Below the pieces are notes generated by a model. That model made no database searches, was not told the DNA's origin, and worked only from the letters and a program-made list of their open reading frames with translations. A stretch of 64,000 nt of DNA from Meghimatium bilineatum (taxonomy: Eukaryota; Mollusca; Gastropoda; Stylommatophora; Philomycidae), in assembly GCA_034231615.1 (NCBI GenBank), contig CM067318.1:36117382-36181381 (forward strand), in the 5' to 3' direction. Positions 1 through 62,544 of this stretch are shown here, one piece after another. Both the position numbers and the translations under genes were made by a program. Within the stretch, counting starts at the first letter, position 1, and each line of letters begins with the position of its first letter.

Positions 1-1020
1 AGTCCATTTATGTTTCTGATGAGTATATTTTATCACTATTGATTTTTAACAAGTCAGAATCAGTCGCTTTGGACCTAGGTATCATGAGCTACATTGGAGA
101 TTTTGATTTTCATTCAATAGAAAGTCAATATTTATTATTATTGGTGTCAAATTGATCTTATTACAGGCATAGCCAGACTGGAATGACAGTTTTATTAGAG
201 AGAATTCCTGCACAACAAAATCCATTAGTGGCAGTGAAAGGGATTTTGTACTTTAACACTTTGCTGACCAAGTTCGTCGCTAATCGAATGACTATGATAG
301 ATCAGAAAAATGGAGAATACCCATTGCAATAATGTGCTAAAAATAGTGTATCCGGGAAATTATCTTCTGTAAAAATGGCGGCATGTCAGGAATAACGATA
401 TGGACCTAGTACGTGAGTTTTTATCAAGAAATATCGGAGTTTTCAGAGGAAATATAGTATGATATATAGAAATTAATGTAAATCTAGACCTAGCATTATG
501 ATAAGTAGCATTTTGCACTTGAAATAATTCTGGAGCTTTCAAATTCATTCAGAAAATGCAAACAGTTGTTACAAGATGCTAGATTGATTTTATATGAATT
601 TTTAAAGATGGTGATGTCAATGTATAAAATTTTGTGTGCACCCTCGGTAATGGCGGACAAGTACGCTCTGGATTCCTGGTGAGCAAAGTGTTAACAGCTT
701 TTGATGGCATCAAAAATATTAAATAAAACCTAATCTTTGGCAATGGCATCAACAAGCAAACATTATTCTTAAGCCTAAATATACAAGCCAACTTCCATGA
801 CAGAGAGTGAGACATCCTTTACAATCCCAACTAGCACAAACTAGGTCGATGTTGTTTGACTTTGCAGTGACAATGCTATAGAAATTATAAGCAAACGGAG
901 TCTAGAAATGCCAACAATAGTTAATCAACAATATCCCCTATACAGAATATACTTGAAATGACTTGTATATTATTCTCATTTTCTAAATGTCTAACTTTTT
1001 GTGTTGGTATCAATCCCTAT
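1..1020. other. 3' flank of PLEKHF, nothing recognised
   Basis: AT-rich sequence with short unsupported reading frames. It could include 3' UTR of the PLEKHF gene if a further exon exists, but no exon signature was found. Confidence 0.5.
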
Positions 1021-1030
1021 CAATTACCAA

Positions 1031-1113
1031 AGTTGAAGCTCTTGTTTCCTATGTGCAGTTGGGTGTTTCCTCTGAGCTTTCTTTCATACCCAAAAGACTC
1101 CCAACTCTCAGCA
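1031..1113 (+). repeat. Dispersed repeat 'ATACCC-AGAAG', copy 1
   Basis: About 80 bases closely match the reverse complement of 36545-36632. Shared are TGTGCAGT, the CTTTCTTTCATACCCA core and CAACT-TCAGC. Weaker copies are at 35835-35915 and 38530-38590. Family unknown. Confidence 0.6.
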
Positions 1114-2068
1114 ATATGAAATGATTTAACCTTTAGCACGCTACCATTGCAAAAATTAAACATATCCGGGTGTATACCGGTCAATCTGTGGTAGCAGAAT
1201 TGTGACTGCAGCGCAAGTCTAAATTTAGCTTTTTCTTTCAAGAAAAAAATGTTTCAGTTATATCCTGTTACAATCAGCGCAAATTTAGTTGAAATGGAAA
1301 CCATTTTTAGTGAAATTCTTATGGGTTGTGCTTCAAGGAATTGCATTTGTTTTCAAAGAAGACATTATGAACACATTAGTTTCATTATGAAATGACATTG
1401 AAAACAATCAGTCTAGACATTCTCATGCATTGAATATCACGTTGCATCGAAGAAATATTCTTAGGTCTACTATTCAAGATTGGATTGTGACGGTTAGTGA
1501 CATCTAACTGTTTTATTTATTTTTACAGAAGATATTATGAGCACATTATTTTGGTTATAAAATAGCAAATAGGTTTAGGCATTTCTTCATGGAATATATT
1601 GGTCGGACAAGAGCATGTGAGCCAGCCATTACATTTTTTCCCCCAATATTGCATTTAAAAAAATATTTTCATTATGCAGCTGTCATAAGACAATCTGGCG
1701 TGCAGGGGAGAAGTTACGTAATTTGTATTTAGTGTGGTAATGGTTAAGAAAAGATTTCTACTTAGAAGGGATCCATGTGTATCTAGAAAACAAGTTCCAC
1801 CACTTTTGCATAAAAGACACCCAATCACAGTAATCCTTTGGAGGTGTCAATGTTGGCCATTTTAAACCAGTCTTCATGACTTCAATGTGGCCGCTAACAT
1901 CAAATATTATATATTTTATAGCCAGTAACAATAGATTTATATTTTACAAAGTTATCTTAAAAACAACTCTTGGCCTGTGTGCATGCAAATCTGATAGTGA
2001 TAACTATTTCTACCAAGTTCTGCCTTTTTTTTCATTGGTTTACTCACTGTATAGGTTATTAACATAAA
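1114..2068. other. AT-rich flank, nothing recognised
   Basis: Contains no open frame with recognisable protein features and no clear repeat structure. Confidence 0.5.
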
Positions 2069-2094
2069 ATGATAGAATTTTCTTTCTGTTCTCA

Positions 2095-2360
2095 AAATTA
2101 TATCATAGATTTTCACATCTGTTGTCAGCATTATATTATATATTTTCACATCTTGTCAACATTACATCATAGATTTGTATGTTTTGTTAGAATTTTACAT
2201 CATAGATTTTCAGATATGTTCTCAATATTACACCATAGACTTTTTACATCTGTTATCAACATGACCTCATAAATTTTTACATATATTCTCATCATGACAT
2301 CCATAACATAATAAATTTTGACATCTGTTCTCAACATCACATCATACAATTTAGAAATAT
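2095..2360. repeat. Degenerate tandem repeat, period about 40 bp
   Basis: Six or seven diverged units built on ACATCATAGATTTTCACAT followed by CTGTTCTCAACATT. The open frames here arise from the repeat. Confidence 0.75.
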
Positions 2361-2785
2361 CCTAGAAACGCTGTTCTCATCAGCTGTATATGTTAAACAG
2401 AGAGTTAAAGACTGACTGTTTTCTGTTAAGTTAAATACTGGCTGCAGGTAATCAGGAGTCTCTCTCTCTGCAAGATAATGTGCTAGTTTCCTCTCACCTC
2501 ACTTGTTTTTCTCATTCATAACTTTGGAAGTGTGCCTGCAAAGATGAAATATATCAAAATATTATACAAGAAGAGAAAAAAATGAACATAATGCTCAATG
2601 TTCATTTTATAGTAGTAGCAGTCTGTTTTTCCACCAACAAGAGGTGTGTTGTGGAATAGTGTTACCCCATATATATTTCATTGATCAACAGCTTACCTAG
2701 GGATGATGTTGTCAGCATTATGTATGCTACCTTTATTTTCCCAGATCTAGTGTCCATTTCTTTAGGTTAGGTTGATCTAGGAACC

Positions 2786-2893
2786 ATTTATATTCACTAA
2801 GCTATCATGGCTGCTTCATTAATTTATATTCACTAAGCTATCATGGCTGCTTCATTAATTTATATTCACTAAGCTATCATGGCTGCTTCCTTA
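2786..2893. repeat. 36-bp tandem repeat, 3 copies
   Basis: Three nearly identical 36-bp units (2786, 2822, 2858) contain ATTCACTAAGCTATCATGG. The third unit differs at one base. Confidence 0.95.
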
Positions 2894-2944
2894 ATTTAGC
2901 CAATGATGAAAACTTGCTTTGTTTGGAAATGTAGGCAGACTTGA

Positions 2945-3170
2945 TTTCTTGTCAAAAACAATACTGCAGGGAACCTTTGAGGGTGGAAGAAGCAGAGGAA
3001 GACAAATAAAATCATGGACAGACAACATCAAGGACTGGACAAGACGAGATTTTAACTCATCTGCATCGCTGAAGATATAAATCGTTGGTAGACTGTGCTA
3101 AAGCATCCAATGTGGTACCCCTACGACCCTGACCGGTTACAGGTTTATGGGACAGGATAGGATTAATTTA
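2945..3170 (+). mobile_element. LINE C-terminal fragment (RTE-like)
   Basis: Reading around stops gives LSKTILQGTFEGGRSRGRQ, then KSWTDNIKDW and, later, WYPYDPDR. This is the basic C-terminal end typical of animal RTE-type reverse transcriptases. It is 5' truncated and frameshifted. Confidence 0.75.
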
Positions 3171-3429
3171 CCAACAAAGCTGACTTCAATAAGGTGATTT
3201 AAATAACTACTGTTATCTGCAAGATACATTTGGTGGGATAAGATACTAGATAGTGAGATACTGATAGTGTCTTCCTCTGCACTCACACACGATGGTGATG
3301 ATGGCAAACCACCTAGACAGGTGATCTCGTTTGTGTGAAAGATACCACTTCCCTAAAAAACCGTTATATGAGTACCCTCAGATTTGACTTCAAAATGACA
3401 ATACATTTGTGTAATCCTGTAATAGTATA

Positions 3430-3990
3430 GTGTTGTCTATCTATCTATACGCTGTGTCCCTTGTTTGCCTTGCAGCGTCAGGAGTGGAAGAGTTCTCTGG
3501 AGATGGCCTTCTTGTGCGCTGTTTGTAAGCTTGTTCCTGTGGCTTCTTTGATTTCTGTGATCCATCTTTTACATGGTCTACCTCTGGCTTTATAACCGTT
3601 ATGTCTATGTGTCAAGGCCATTTGTGGCATGCTATATGTCGGTAGTCTGCAAGCGTGTGAAAACCACTTGATCTGTTGTCTTTTGATGTGTTCCAATACT
3701 GGTATTGTTTTGATTATCTGTCTGATGTTATCGTTTCTAATTCTATCTCTTAATAACACTGAGTATTCTTTGCAGACATGTCATTTCTGTTGTCACTATT
3801 TTTCTTTTGTCTTGTGCTGTCATTGTCCAGGTTTGGCACCGGTAGCACAGTGATGGAATAATAATAGTCTTGTATAATGCAACTTTAGTGTCTATGTTTA
3901 CATTTTTGTTCTTGAAAATACGTGTCATCTGTCCTAGGATCTGGTATGTTTTGTTGCATCTGTTTTGTATCTCTTTACTGGTTTTCCCTT
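3430..3990 (-). mobile_element. LINE family X1, 3'-end copy 1
   Basis: Two broken frames carry the thumb/C-terminal part of a non-LTR reverse transcriptase: TRIFKNKNVNIDTK, SLCYRCQTW, DRIRNDNIRQI, YKARGRPCKRWITEIKE and a final ELFHS. The element ends in a short non-coding tail (GCAAGGCAAACAAGGGACAC) and TAGA repeats. The same end occurs at 4765-4895, 37205-38362, 46740-47430 and 50836-50962. Confidence 0.85.
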
Positions 3991-4154
3991 CACTCGATAT
4001 AATGCTTCATAAGTAAGTATAGTGTTTGTGCTATGTATAAAGTGAAGCATTCCATGTTCACGCCTGAGACATTATCAGGGAATACAATGTTAAGCCCATA
4101 TTTTTCATTGAACTGCATATTCATGGATGATGTAAAGAACATTGTGGCCACCGC

Positions 4155-4292
4155 CATTACTTTCCAAGAATATCTGGTACCCATTTCTTTGTTGTTGGTG
4201 ATATTAAAATATTTGCAGTTGAACTGGAAAATGAACCTTACATCATCTGACTAGGAAGTCAGTTCACTTACCACTGATCTACCAAGACTTTT
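4155..4292 (-). mobile_element. tRNA-derived SINE, family D
   Basis: The reverse complement begins with a tRNA-like head: A-box-like TAGATCAGTGGTAAGTG and B-box-like AGGTTCATTTTCC. It is followed by a tail (AAATATTTTAATATCA, GGGTACCAG) shared with the plus-strand copy at 48125-48290. This is not a functional tRNA. Confidence 0.65.
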
Positions 4293-4428
4293 GATAATTT
4301 CCTGTGCAAGGGAATGCATTCCAAATGTTTATAACCAGAAGTACAACACTGATGGTGCAAACAAATAATAATATACTAACGGGCTAGTCAACCACTGCTC
4401 TCCCAGCTAAGGAGGATCTGACTATCAG

Positions 4429-55144
<50,716 letters not shown>

Positions 55145-55547
55145 CTTGAGATAGTGTAGTGACTCACAAATATGTGCCAGGTAACGAGACGCTTTGCAAG
55201 TTAGTCTAGAATGGGTTCCGTTTCGTTGGTTTATTTAAAATCTTGTTCTGACCAAGATTATAAAGTTCTTTGATTGTAAAACATATTCTTGTTGCATTGT
55301 ACTGTTAATTAAATTGTCTTTTTCAGTTGAAACTTACCAGAACTTAATACCTGCAACTTTACAATGAGAATATACAATAAACACACCTGGAATCATAATA
55401 GTACTTACATAGAGAACAATTAAAATCCTTCCTGTACATGTCGCGTCGTCTGCTATGGCAAAGCGGTCTTTATTTTCACATCCCAGAAAAAGCCTCCCCG
55501 CGCTCCACAGGAAAACACGAAAGAAAGAAAGAAAGTAGAATACACAG
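55145..55547 (-). promoter_or_regulatory. PLEKHF 5' flank / putative 5' UTR and promoter
   Basis: This is the stretch directly upstream of the start codon, up to the hAT MITE. I see no clear TATA box or initiator. Transcription-start placement is not possible by eye. An (AAAG)n run lies near 55520-55535. Confidence 0.35.
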
Positions 55548-55555
55548 TTTTGAAA

Positions 55556-55990
55556 TAGGGTTGCCATCCGTCCCGCTTTTTCCGGATTGTCCCACTTTTT
55601 CATCAAAAATTAATTGTCCCGCCTAAGGGTCTGGGGGACAGCAATTTGTCCCGCTTTTTAATCCAGCCAATTATAAACTTAGCTGCACCGAGTTTTATGA
55701 CTACGTAATCCAGCGACAAGATCTTCTCACTCAGAGTCTGAAGTCAGACAAATATGAGATGCAGCCGACACCGACTTAAGAAACTGCAAATCAAGGTAAA
55801 CATGTTTTTTTATTAATAAAAAAAATTACTGGTACAGGTATTAGAATTATAATGTAATAATAATTAGTCTATGTGTGTGCTATCTCTGACTTTTCCTATG
55901 GCTATTATGCTTTACATGATGTGTCCCGCTTTCGCGTCTAAAAAAGTACCATTTGTCCCGCTTTCTGCTTCGAAGGTTCTGGCAACCCTA
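55556..55990. mobile_element. hAT MITE with 8-bp target duplication (435 bp), upstream of PLEKHF
   Basis: Perfect 11-bp inverted ends TAGGGTTGCCA / TGGCAACCCTA. Flanked by TTTTGAAA at 55548-55555 and 55991-55998. The ends carry repeated TTGTCCCGC motifs. It lies about 410 bases upstream of the PLEKHF start codon. No transposase. Confidence 0.95.
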
Positions 55991-55998
55991 TTTTGAAA

Positions 55999-56275
55999 GT
56001 ATCACTTGAACACGACTTACTATTGCTAAGGGGTTATGAGTTGTAAACACACAAACATACAAATTACAACACACAAGACATTTTCAACGTTTCAAACCAT
56101 TAGGTCTTTCTGAGAATATATAAAACAAACAGTGAAAACAGTAAAAACAATGTTACCATCACTGAGACACTAGATCAATGTAATTCCACTTTTACCTTAC
56201 TACCTTATACTGGAATGATAACAACACATTATAATCTAGATATCTATACATCCATCCATCCGTTCGTCCATATAA
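55999..56275. other. 5' flank, nothing recognised
   Basis: AT-rich. Leads into the TA microsatellite. Confidence 0.5.
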
Positions 56276-56277
56276 TA

Positions 56278-56990
<713 letters not shown>

Positions 56991-56992
56991 CT

Positions 56993-57125
56993 ACTTACCT
57001 ACTTACCTACCTATCTATCTAATCTATATACATGTATCTATACATCTAACCTATATGTCTATCTATCTAATCTATACATCTAATCTATCTATCTAATATA
57101 TCTATATAATCTAATCTATAATATA
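56993..57125. repeat. CTAT/CTAC-type tetranucleotide repeat, interrupted
   Basis: Runs of TACTTACC, TATC and CTAATCTA units, imperfect. Confidence 0.85.
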
Positions 57126-57127
57126 TG

Positions 57128-57205
57128 TTCGGGTCTGTGACGAAGGTACAGTGAGCGTATCGCATAGCCAGAGTACCACGTTCAATTTCCGCTGCGTGCA
57201 ATTGT
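57128..57205 (+). mobile_element. tRNA-like SINE head
   Basis: GTGACGAAGGTACAGTGAGC and, later, CCACGTTCAATTTCCGCTG (B-box-like). Confidence 0.5.
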
Positions 57206-57580
57206 GTATCCGAACAGAACAACTGTAGCCTACTGAAAGTTCTTAGTATCTAGAAAACTACAACATCGAAAAAAATGCTTGGGCGATTCACTATGTCCAC
57301 TGTAGAATTTGCTGCCAACAAAAATGTGGTAGAAATCGGGACAGAATCAAATCTGTCACTGTCTCAAGAACAGGGCAATCCAGGTCAAACTGTGACGTAT
57401 GCTAACCTTACCTATAGGTGCTTGACCTTTTCATGTAAGCTAAGGAATATGGTAGCTAACTAAGTAATACTCATTCGGCTGTTCATTCATCCGATACCTT
57501 GGACGGTATACTGGACATATTAGCTGAATTAATTAGGACCTCGTTTGTTACTTTTTTTGACTATTGTGGTTCTTTCTTGA
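57206..57580. other. 5' flank, nothing recognised
   Basis: A 62-codon frame at 57275-57463 (MLGRFTMSTVEFAANKNVV) is unrecognised. Confidence 0.45.
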
Positions 57581-57584
57581 TTAG

Positions 57585-57960
57585 TTAGTTAGTTATTCCT
57601 CTAGGGCCAAAGACGGCACATAGGGCGGATGTCTTAGATTTCCATGTCTCTCGTTTCATTGCAATTTGATTTAGATCTTCATTGTTTCTAATACCGATGG
57701 TGACAAGTTCCCTTGTAATAGTTCTATGTAACGTTTCTTTTGGTCTTCCTCGTTTTCTCTTGCCTTTTGGTGACCGCATCAAAGTTTGACAGGGAAGTCT
57801 TTCAGTATTCATTCACAGTGCGTGTCCGATGTAATTCCAGCGACACTTTCTAATATAGGTGGATACATATTCTTGTTTTGATTCTTGCCTGACAACTGTG
57901 TTTGATTTGAAGTCTGACCAACGTATGTTCAGTAGCCTTCTAAGACATTTTCTTGGTTGG
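57585..57960 (-). mobile_element. LINE family X2, 3'-end copy 2
   Basis: The reverse complement reads QPRKCLRRLLNIRWSDFKSN, then RWNYIGHAL, a stop where copy 1 has R, and MNTERLPCQTLM to ALCAVFGPRGITN. Longer than copy 1 at its 5' side. Confidence 0.88.
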
Positions 57961-58034
57961 TCACTATTTATATAATTGGAGTCGTCTTAGCTATTTTTGG
58001 CATGGGACTCCAAGTATATAAATAGCGACCTATG
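57958..58034. repeat. Fold-back repeat with TATAAATA in its arms
   Basis: GGTCACTATTTATATAATTGG at 57958 is mirrored by CCAAGTATATAAATAGCGACC near 58014 (each quoted as its core), with a loop of about 26 bases. The right arm is shared with 44737-44785. Confidence 0.8.
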
Positions 58035-58299
58035 GAACTAACGACAATTTAAAAAAAATAACGAATGAAGTCCTTTTTAATTATGTGAGAGGTTTTCTGT
58101 GGCAGATGATCATGCAACAACCAACCATCAATACTCATGTGACTCTAGTTTTTCCCACTCAGGCTTACGCATGTGGTTGCGTCTGTGCGTTTCACCAATG
58201 ACCCACTAGTCAAACCACCCATGCAACAGAAAACCTTAATGGATGACATGCCGTTATATTGAGGTTATCTTCTTATAGAAACGTCATGGCACGTCATCT

Positions 58300-58790
58300 A
58301 TACATTATGATTTTATTTTGTTATTGAAATGTGTTTCACGTTTACATGACAATATATGTATGCAGCCTCTGTGGTTGGGAGGGAGCCAGAGATGTACTGT
58401 GCAGCAATGGGAAGGAGGAAACTGACAGCACTGTTTTTTCCTATGGCTGAGACCCATCATAGAGGCACAGTGACTCAGACGTGACAATCCTTTTGACTTG
58501 AACATTTGGTTACATGCCTGGAGCAATAGAGAAGTTCGGCATAACCAATAGTGAATTGGTGGAGGGAATGAGCACAGTGAACTCTATCATGGCTACAGTG
58601 GCTGGGAGTAGTGCATAAGTTGAAACCTACCTTCCTGGAGGTGTGATAGTTATTCTCTGGCTCTGTCCCGGGGTGGGCCAAAAATCCGCAGACTTCCCAG
58701 CAATATAATGCTATTTAATGGCATTGGGTTAAAGGGCATGAGCCCATGGACCGCTGGATCGGCAACCAACCAACCCACTCAGGCACCGAC
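58300..58790. repeat. GC-richer unclassified segment, probable repeat
   Basis: Distinct in composition from its flanks. The minus strand has a frame starting MAHPGTEPENNYHTSRK, with no known domain. Looks like part of a repeat family but only one copy is in the window. Confidence 0.35.
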
Positions 58791-58929
58791 AATGTTAAAG
58801 TGTTAAATTTGTGTTTGAAACAAAAATCAGATTTCAGTCACATTACAGATAAGTTATTTATTAATACAATCCAGAAGATCGGGGAGGGATGTGTGTATGC
58901 TCTTTTAAGAAAATAGAGCCCGACAACAC

Positions 58930-59145
58930 TTTTCTTCTTCTTCTGCATTCGTTATCAATCTCCTGCAGATTAGCAGGATGTAGTCCGAAGAACGGAATTA
59001 GCTGTGTCATGGATTACAGATTGGCTGTGATATCTGTGTCTTTCGGCCTGACATATCCGCATTAAGCATTACTTTTTTACGAAGAACATGTCAGGTAATA
59101 GTGCTACTAATATGTACACCCCTTTCGAGCCTTGGCAATATACTG
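58930..59145 (-). mobile_element. SINE-A copy with internal deletion
   Basis: Plus-strand TTCTTCTTCTGCATTCGTTA to CCCCTTTCGAGCCTTGGC. About 60 bases of the middle hairpin region are missing. Confidence 0.85.
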
Positions 59146-59529
59146 GGCAGGTACAAACACATAATATACAAAATATCCTTTAAAAAAACGACCAACACGG
59201 CAAGGTTTTTTTTAGACCCTCCCATTTTAGCATATTCGTATTGTCGACCCTGAATTGATGTATTATTATGTGTCTTATGCATGATACACTCACAAAACAG
59301 TTGTAGTTTAAACATTTTTATATACTTTGTTGAATCCGCCCTATGGGGTTGAATTAAAGCTCCAGAAAAATAATGCCAACATGAAGTGTGTAACAAAAGA
59401 CTCATCCACTAGGGACATACTAAATTGGTAGTATATCCTATTCAGGACGTAGCCATCAACCCAGCATGTTTTTGGCTGTAGTGATTTTCTAGGCAATATA
59501 AATACGTTCAATAGTTTGAAACATACTAC

Positions 59530-59715
59530 CAGGGCCGGATTTAGAATTGATAGGGCCTTAAGCTGTTTGAGATATGGGGCCTTAAGCTATTTGAGATATG
59601 GGGCCCTTTAGCGATTAAGAATATATAGATAGTGAAATATAAAACAGTTTGGGGCCCCAAGAAAGTGGGGGCCCTAAGCTATAGCTTGTTTAGCTTATAG
59701 GTAAATCCGGCACTG
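59530..59715. mobile_element. hAT MITE with 8-bp target duplication (186 bp)
   Basis: Ends CAGGGCCGGATTTA and TAAATCCGGCACTG. Flanked by CATACTAC at 59522-59529 and 59716-59723. Contains GGGGCC-TTAAGC repeats. A decayed relative lies at 62180-62392. Confidence 0.95.
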
Positions 59716-59723
59716 CATACTAC

Positions 59724-60110
59724 AACCCAAAATATCTGGACTCAGAATCAAGACGATAGAGCCGAATAGAACACCGCACGTAGATACTTAAGGAGGAGGT
59801 TTTGCCGAGTAAAAATAGGTCATTCTCCCGTTTTCTTGTGTAATTTTCTCTGTTTGATGTGACATGTGATAACATTTTTTTATTTGAACTGTGATGACCT
59901 TTTTTGTAAGAAATTGTTAATGGAGGGGTTTTACCTGCCCTTTGACAAAATTCCTAGTACTAAAAGTCCTGTTCTAGTTTGCTAAAGCGGAGAGAGGGGA
60001 GACTTTCGCACCCACAAACCCCCTCCATCTACAGCATGCAAGCATGATACATCACACTGCTGCAGAAAACACTACAAACATCTACATCGATAACCTAGCA
60101 CTCTTCTTCT
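59724..60110. other. 5' flank, nothing recognised
   Basis: No element recognised. Confidence 0.5.
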
Positions 60111-60121
60111 GTTCAGGTGAC

Positions 60122-60399
60122 TTCTTCTTCTTCTGCATTCGTTCTCAAACTCCTGCAGATCAACAGGATGTAGTCCGGAGAACGGACTGCGTTGTGACAT
60201 GGTTTACAGCATTGCTGCGATATATGCCCCTTCGGTCGGAAACATCCGACTTCAGCATGGATTTGGGTCACTGACCCTATATGTGACAGCCAACTCCATC
60301 TCTTAACCTCCTTAGTCGCCTTGTACGGCTTGCATGGAAGGTAAACAGTGTTGCTATTCTTTACTCACCTTTCGAGTCATGAGAACACACGGGCGATTA
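60122..60399 (-). mobile_element. SINE-A copy with 10-bp target duplication
   Basis: A 278-bp element flanked by TTCAGGTGAC at 60112-60121 and 60400-60409. Confidence 0.95.
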
Positions 60400-60409
60400 T
60401 TCAGGTGAC

Positions 60410-60820
60410 ATACTTCCCAGAGCACAATCTTCTTTACGGATATTCTAAACTCCTCCCGATTCTTGTCGAGTTGATTTACCGCAGATTAGATCATGTTTAA
60501 ACACTGATATGTCCTTTATTCATCGTGGTCCTGGGGGCAGTTACCCTAGTTACCAGCAGCCATACCGTACAGTACTAAATTGTCCATGCTGTTATGTCTC
60601 CTTATATGCCACAACCCTCTAAAAAAAACCCGAAACTTTCTTGTTCTAACAGTGTTTAAGAATCAACCCAATTTGGAGTTTATTGAATACTTCTTGTTTT
60701 TTGTTCATCACCTATGATAATCTAAATATTCTTCCGTGTCACCTCATTTCCAATACAGCAATTCTCATTGCCACTGGTTTATTAAGTGACCATGCTTCAC
60801 TGTAATAAAATTGTTAAACG
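60410..60820. other. 5' flank, possible LINE debris
   Basis: No definable element. Nearby wording such as GCCACTGGTTTATTAAGTG could be decayed LINE sequence. Confidence 0.4.

Positions 60821-60823
<3 letters not shown>

Positions 60824-60857
<34 letters not shown>
60824..60857. repeat. (CT)n microsatellite at a LINE 3' end
   Basis: About 16 CT units. On the minus strand it is a (GA)n tail directly after the X3 LINE end. Confidence 0.95.
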
Positions 60858-60859
<2 letters not shown>

Positions 60860-61800
60860 ACATGCCCTTTGCATAGCGTTGTCTTCACTGCCACTCTGAA
60901 AGCTTTACGGTTCTGTGCAAGCTGCCCAGCTTCTTCCAGTGTCATGTTCAGAAAATCTTCAATGTCATGTGTCCATCGTAGTCTTGGTCTGCTTCATGTT
61001 CTCTTCCCCGGGACTTTGCCCTCATTGATCAATCTTTCCAAACCATTGCGTCTTTTTATATGTCCGAAATATGTCAGTTTGCGTTTTCTGAGAGGTATGA
61101 GGAGCCAGTCTTGTTCTATGATCAGGTCATTGCGGACATCTGCGTTAGTTCTTTTTTCTGTCCAATGTATTCTTAGCAGCTTTCTATGGCATTTAGTTTC
61201 GAATGAAGATAATTTATTTTCCATTATCGCTGTCATTGCCCAGGTCTCACAACCGTATGTTGCAACTGGAATGATCTAGTTTCTTAATAGTTGTAACTTT
61301 GTTTTTCTGTTTGTTCTTGTCAAAGATTTTTCATATGTGATGGTTTTTGTAGTGCCATTTATAATCTCTTTCTTATCTCTGCCAATCAATTTTCTGTGGT
61401 GTTGATAGCTGACCCTAGATATTCGAAGTTGTTTACATTTTCTAGCTGTTCTTTGTCAATGACTATTTTAGGTGTAATTTCATCTCTACTTACATGCATT
61501 ATTTTTGTCTTTTTCGCATTGAGAAAAAGGTTTTGTGCCTCGCTATGATGTTTGACTGACATACTCATTTGTTCTAAACTTATGAGACTCCTTGATATTA
61601 GTGTGGTGTCAGCTGCATACCTAATTCCTGGGATTTCGTGTTCTCCGATACTAAGGGATTTAAATTGTTCATTACGTGGGTCTTCTCGTACGTTTCGCAT
61701 GATGTTTTCTGCATAAATTTTGAACGTGTGTGGTGAGAGGATGCATCGCTGCTTTAACTCCTTTTTTGGACCAAACATCAGTTCGATGTTTCTCCGTCGA
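60858..61800 (-). mobile_element. LINE family X3 (5' truncated, frameshifted)
   Basis: The reverse complement gives a reverse transcriptase C-half: QRCILSPHTFKIYAENIMR, GIRYAADTTLIS (the YADD box with its first D lost), LFLNAKKTKIMHVS, FEYLGSAI, then KRKLTYFGHIKRRNGLERLI, RPRLRWTHDIEDFLNMTLEE and TLCKGH. At least two frameshifts. Inactive. Confidence 0.9.
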
Positions 61801-62175
61801 GATTAAGAGAAACATGTAAAGGAAATATACTTGCTCTAATTAGGTGTATCAGCTTGTCCCTTGCTATTATTACTCAGCAATCTCTGTAAATAATTATATC
61901 TTGTGGTTTTGAGCACTGCTGGCTAACATTCTAAAACATATTATTCCTTCTGTCGTGGTTGACATCCAGTTGTGACACACTTCGTAGCTGTATCACAACA
62001 TGTGTCAAATAATTTCTCACTTATTTACTTTTTCATGTCTCCATTTACATCTTCCATCATGTTCCAGCCCGCATACTCTGAGATAAAACCCAAGTGTTGG
62101 GAAACAACCCAGTAGAAATGAAACGAATGGAAATATACAAATTCCCTGCCACTCTTTATAAACATAATATATTCG
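61801..62175. other. 5' flank, nothing recognised
   Basis: No element recognised. Confidence 0.5.
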
Positions 62176-62179
62176 CAGA

Positions 62180-62392
62180 CATGGTTGGATTTAGAGTTGG
62201 TAAGACCCTAAACTATTTGAGATATGGGGCCCTTTATACGTCCAGATTATATGCCAGTGCCAAATATGATTTTCGGATACCTAGAGGGTTGAACTGAAAT
62301 ATTTTTGGGGGCCCTCAAGAAAGTGAGGGGGAGGTTATAGCAAAGTTATAGCTTGTGTAGCTTATATGTAAATTCTGGACTGCTCGCAGCGA
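62180..62392. mobile_element. Decayed relative of the hAT MITE at 59530-59715
   Basis: Shares GGATTTAGAGTTGGTAAG, TTTGAGATATGGGGCCCTTT and GTAGCTTATATGTAAATTC with that MITE. Ends and duplications are lost. Confidence 0.75.
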
Positions 62393-62544
62393 GGTTTATA
62401 TATATTGGTAATACGTTTATCTATTTTCGTTCATGTTGATCGCAGGCTCTGAGTAGAGTATCTTCTGCTTTTGCCATCCAAGACTGTCCTCGTTTAAAAT
62501 ACCTTCATTTGTATTGTCCTGAGGTTGATTAATCGTCGATTAAT

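Noticed and set aside
4033-4254. 73-codon plus-strand frame near PLEKHF exon 8
   Set aside because: Overlaps the tRNA-derived SINE tail on the other strand and has no recognisable domain.
58475-58681. His/Cys-containing 68-codon frame as a zinc-finger gene
   Set aside because: Spacing of Cys and His does not fit a known finger and the segment looks like a repeat.
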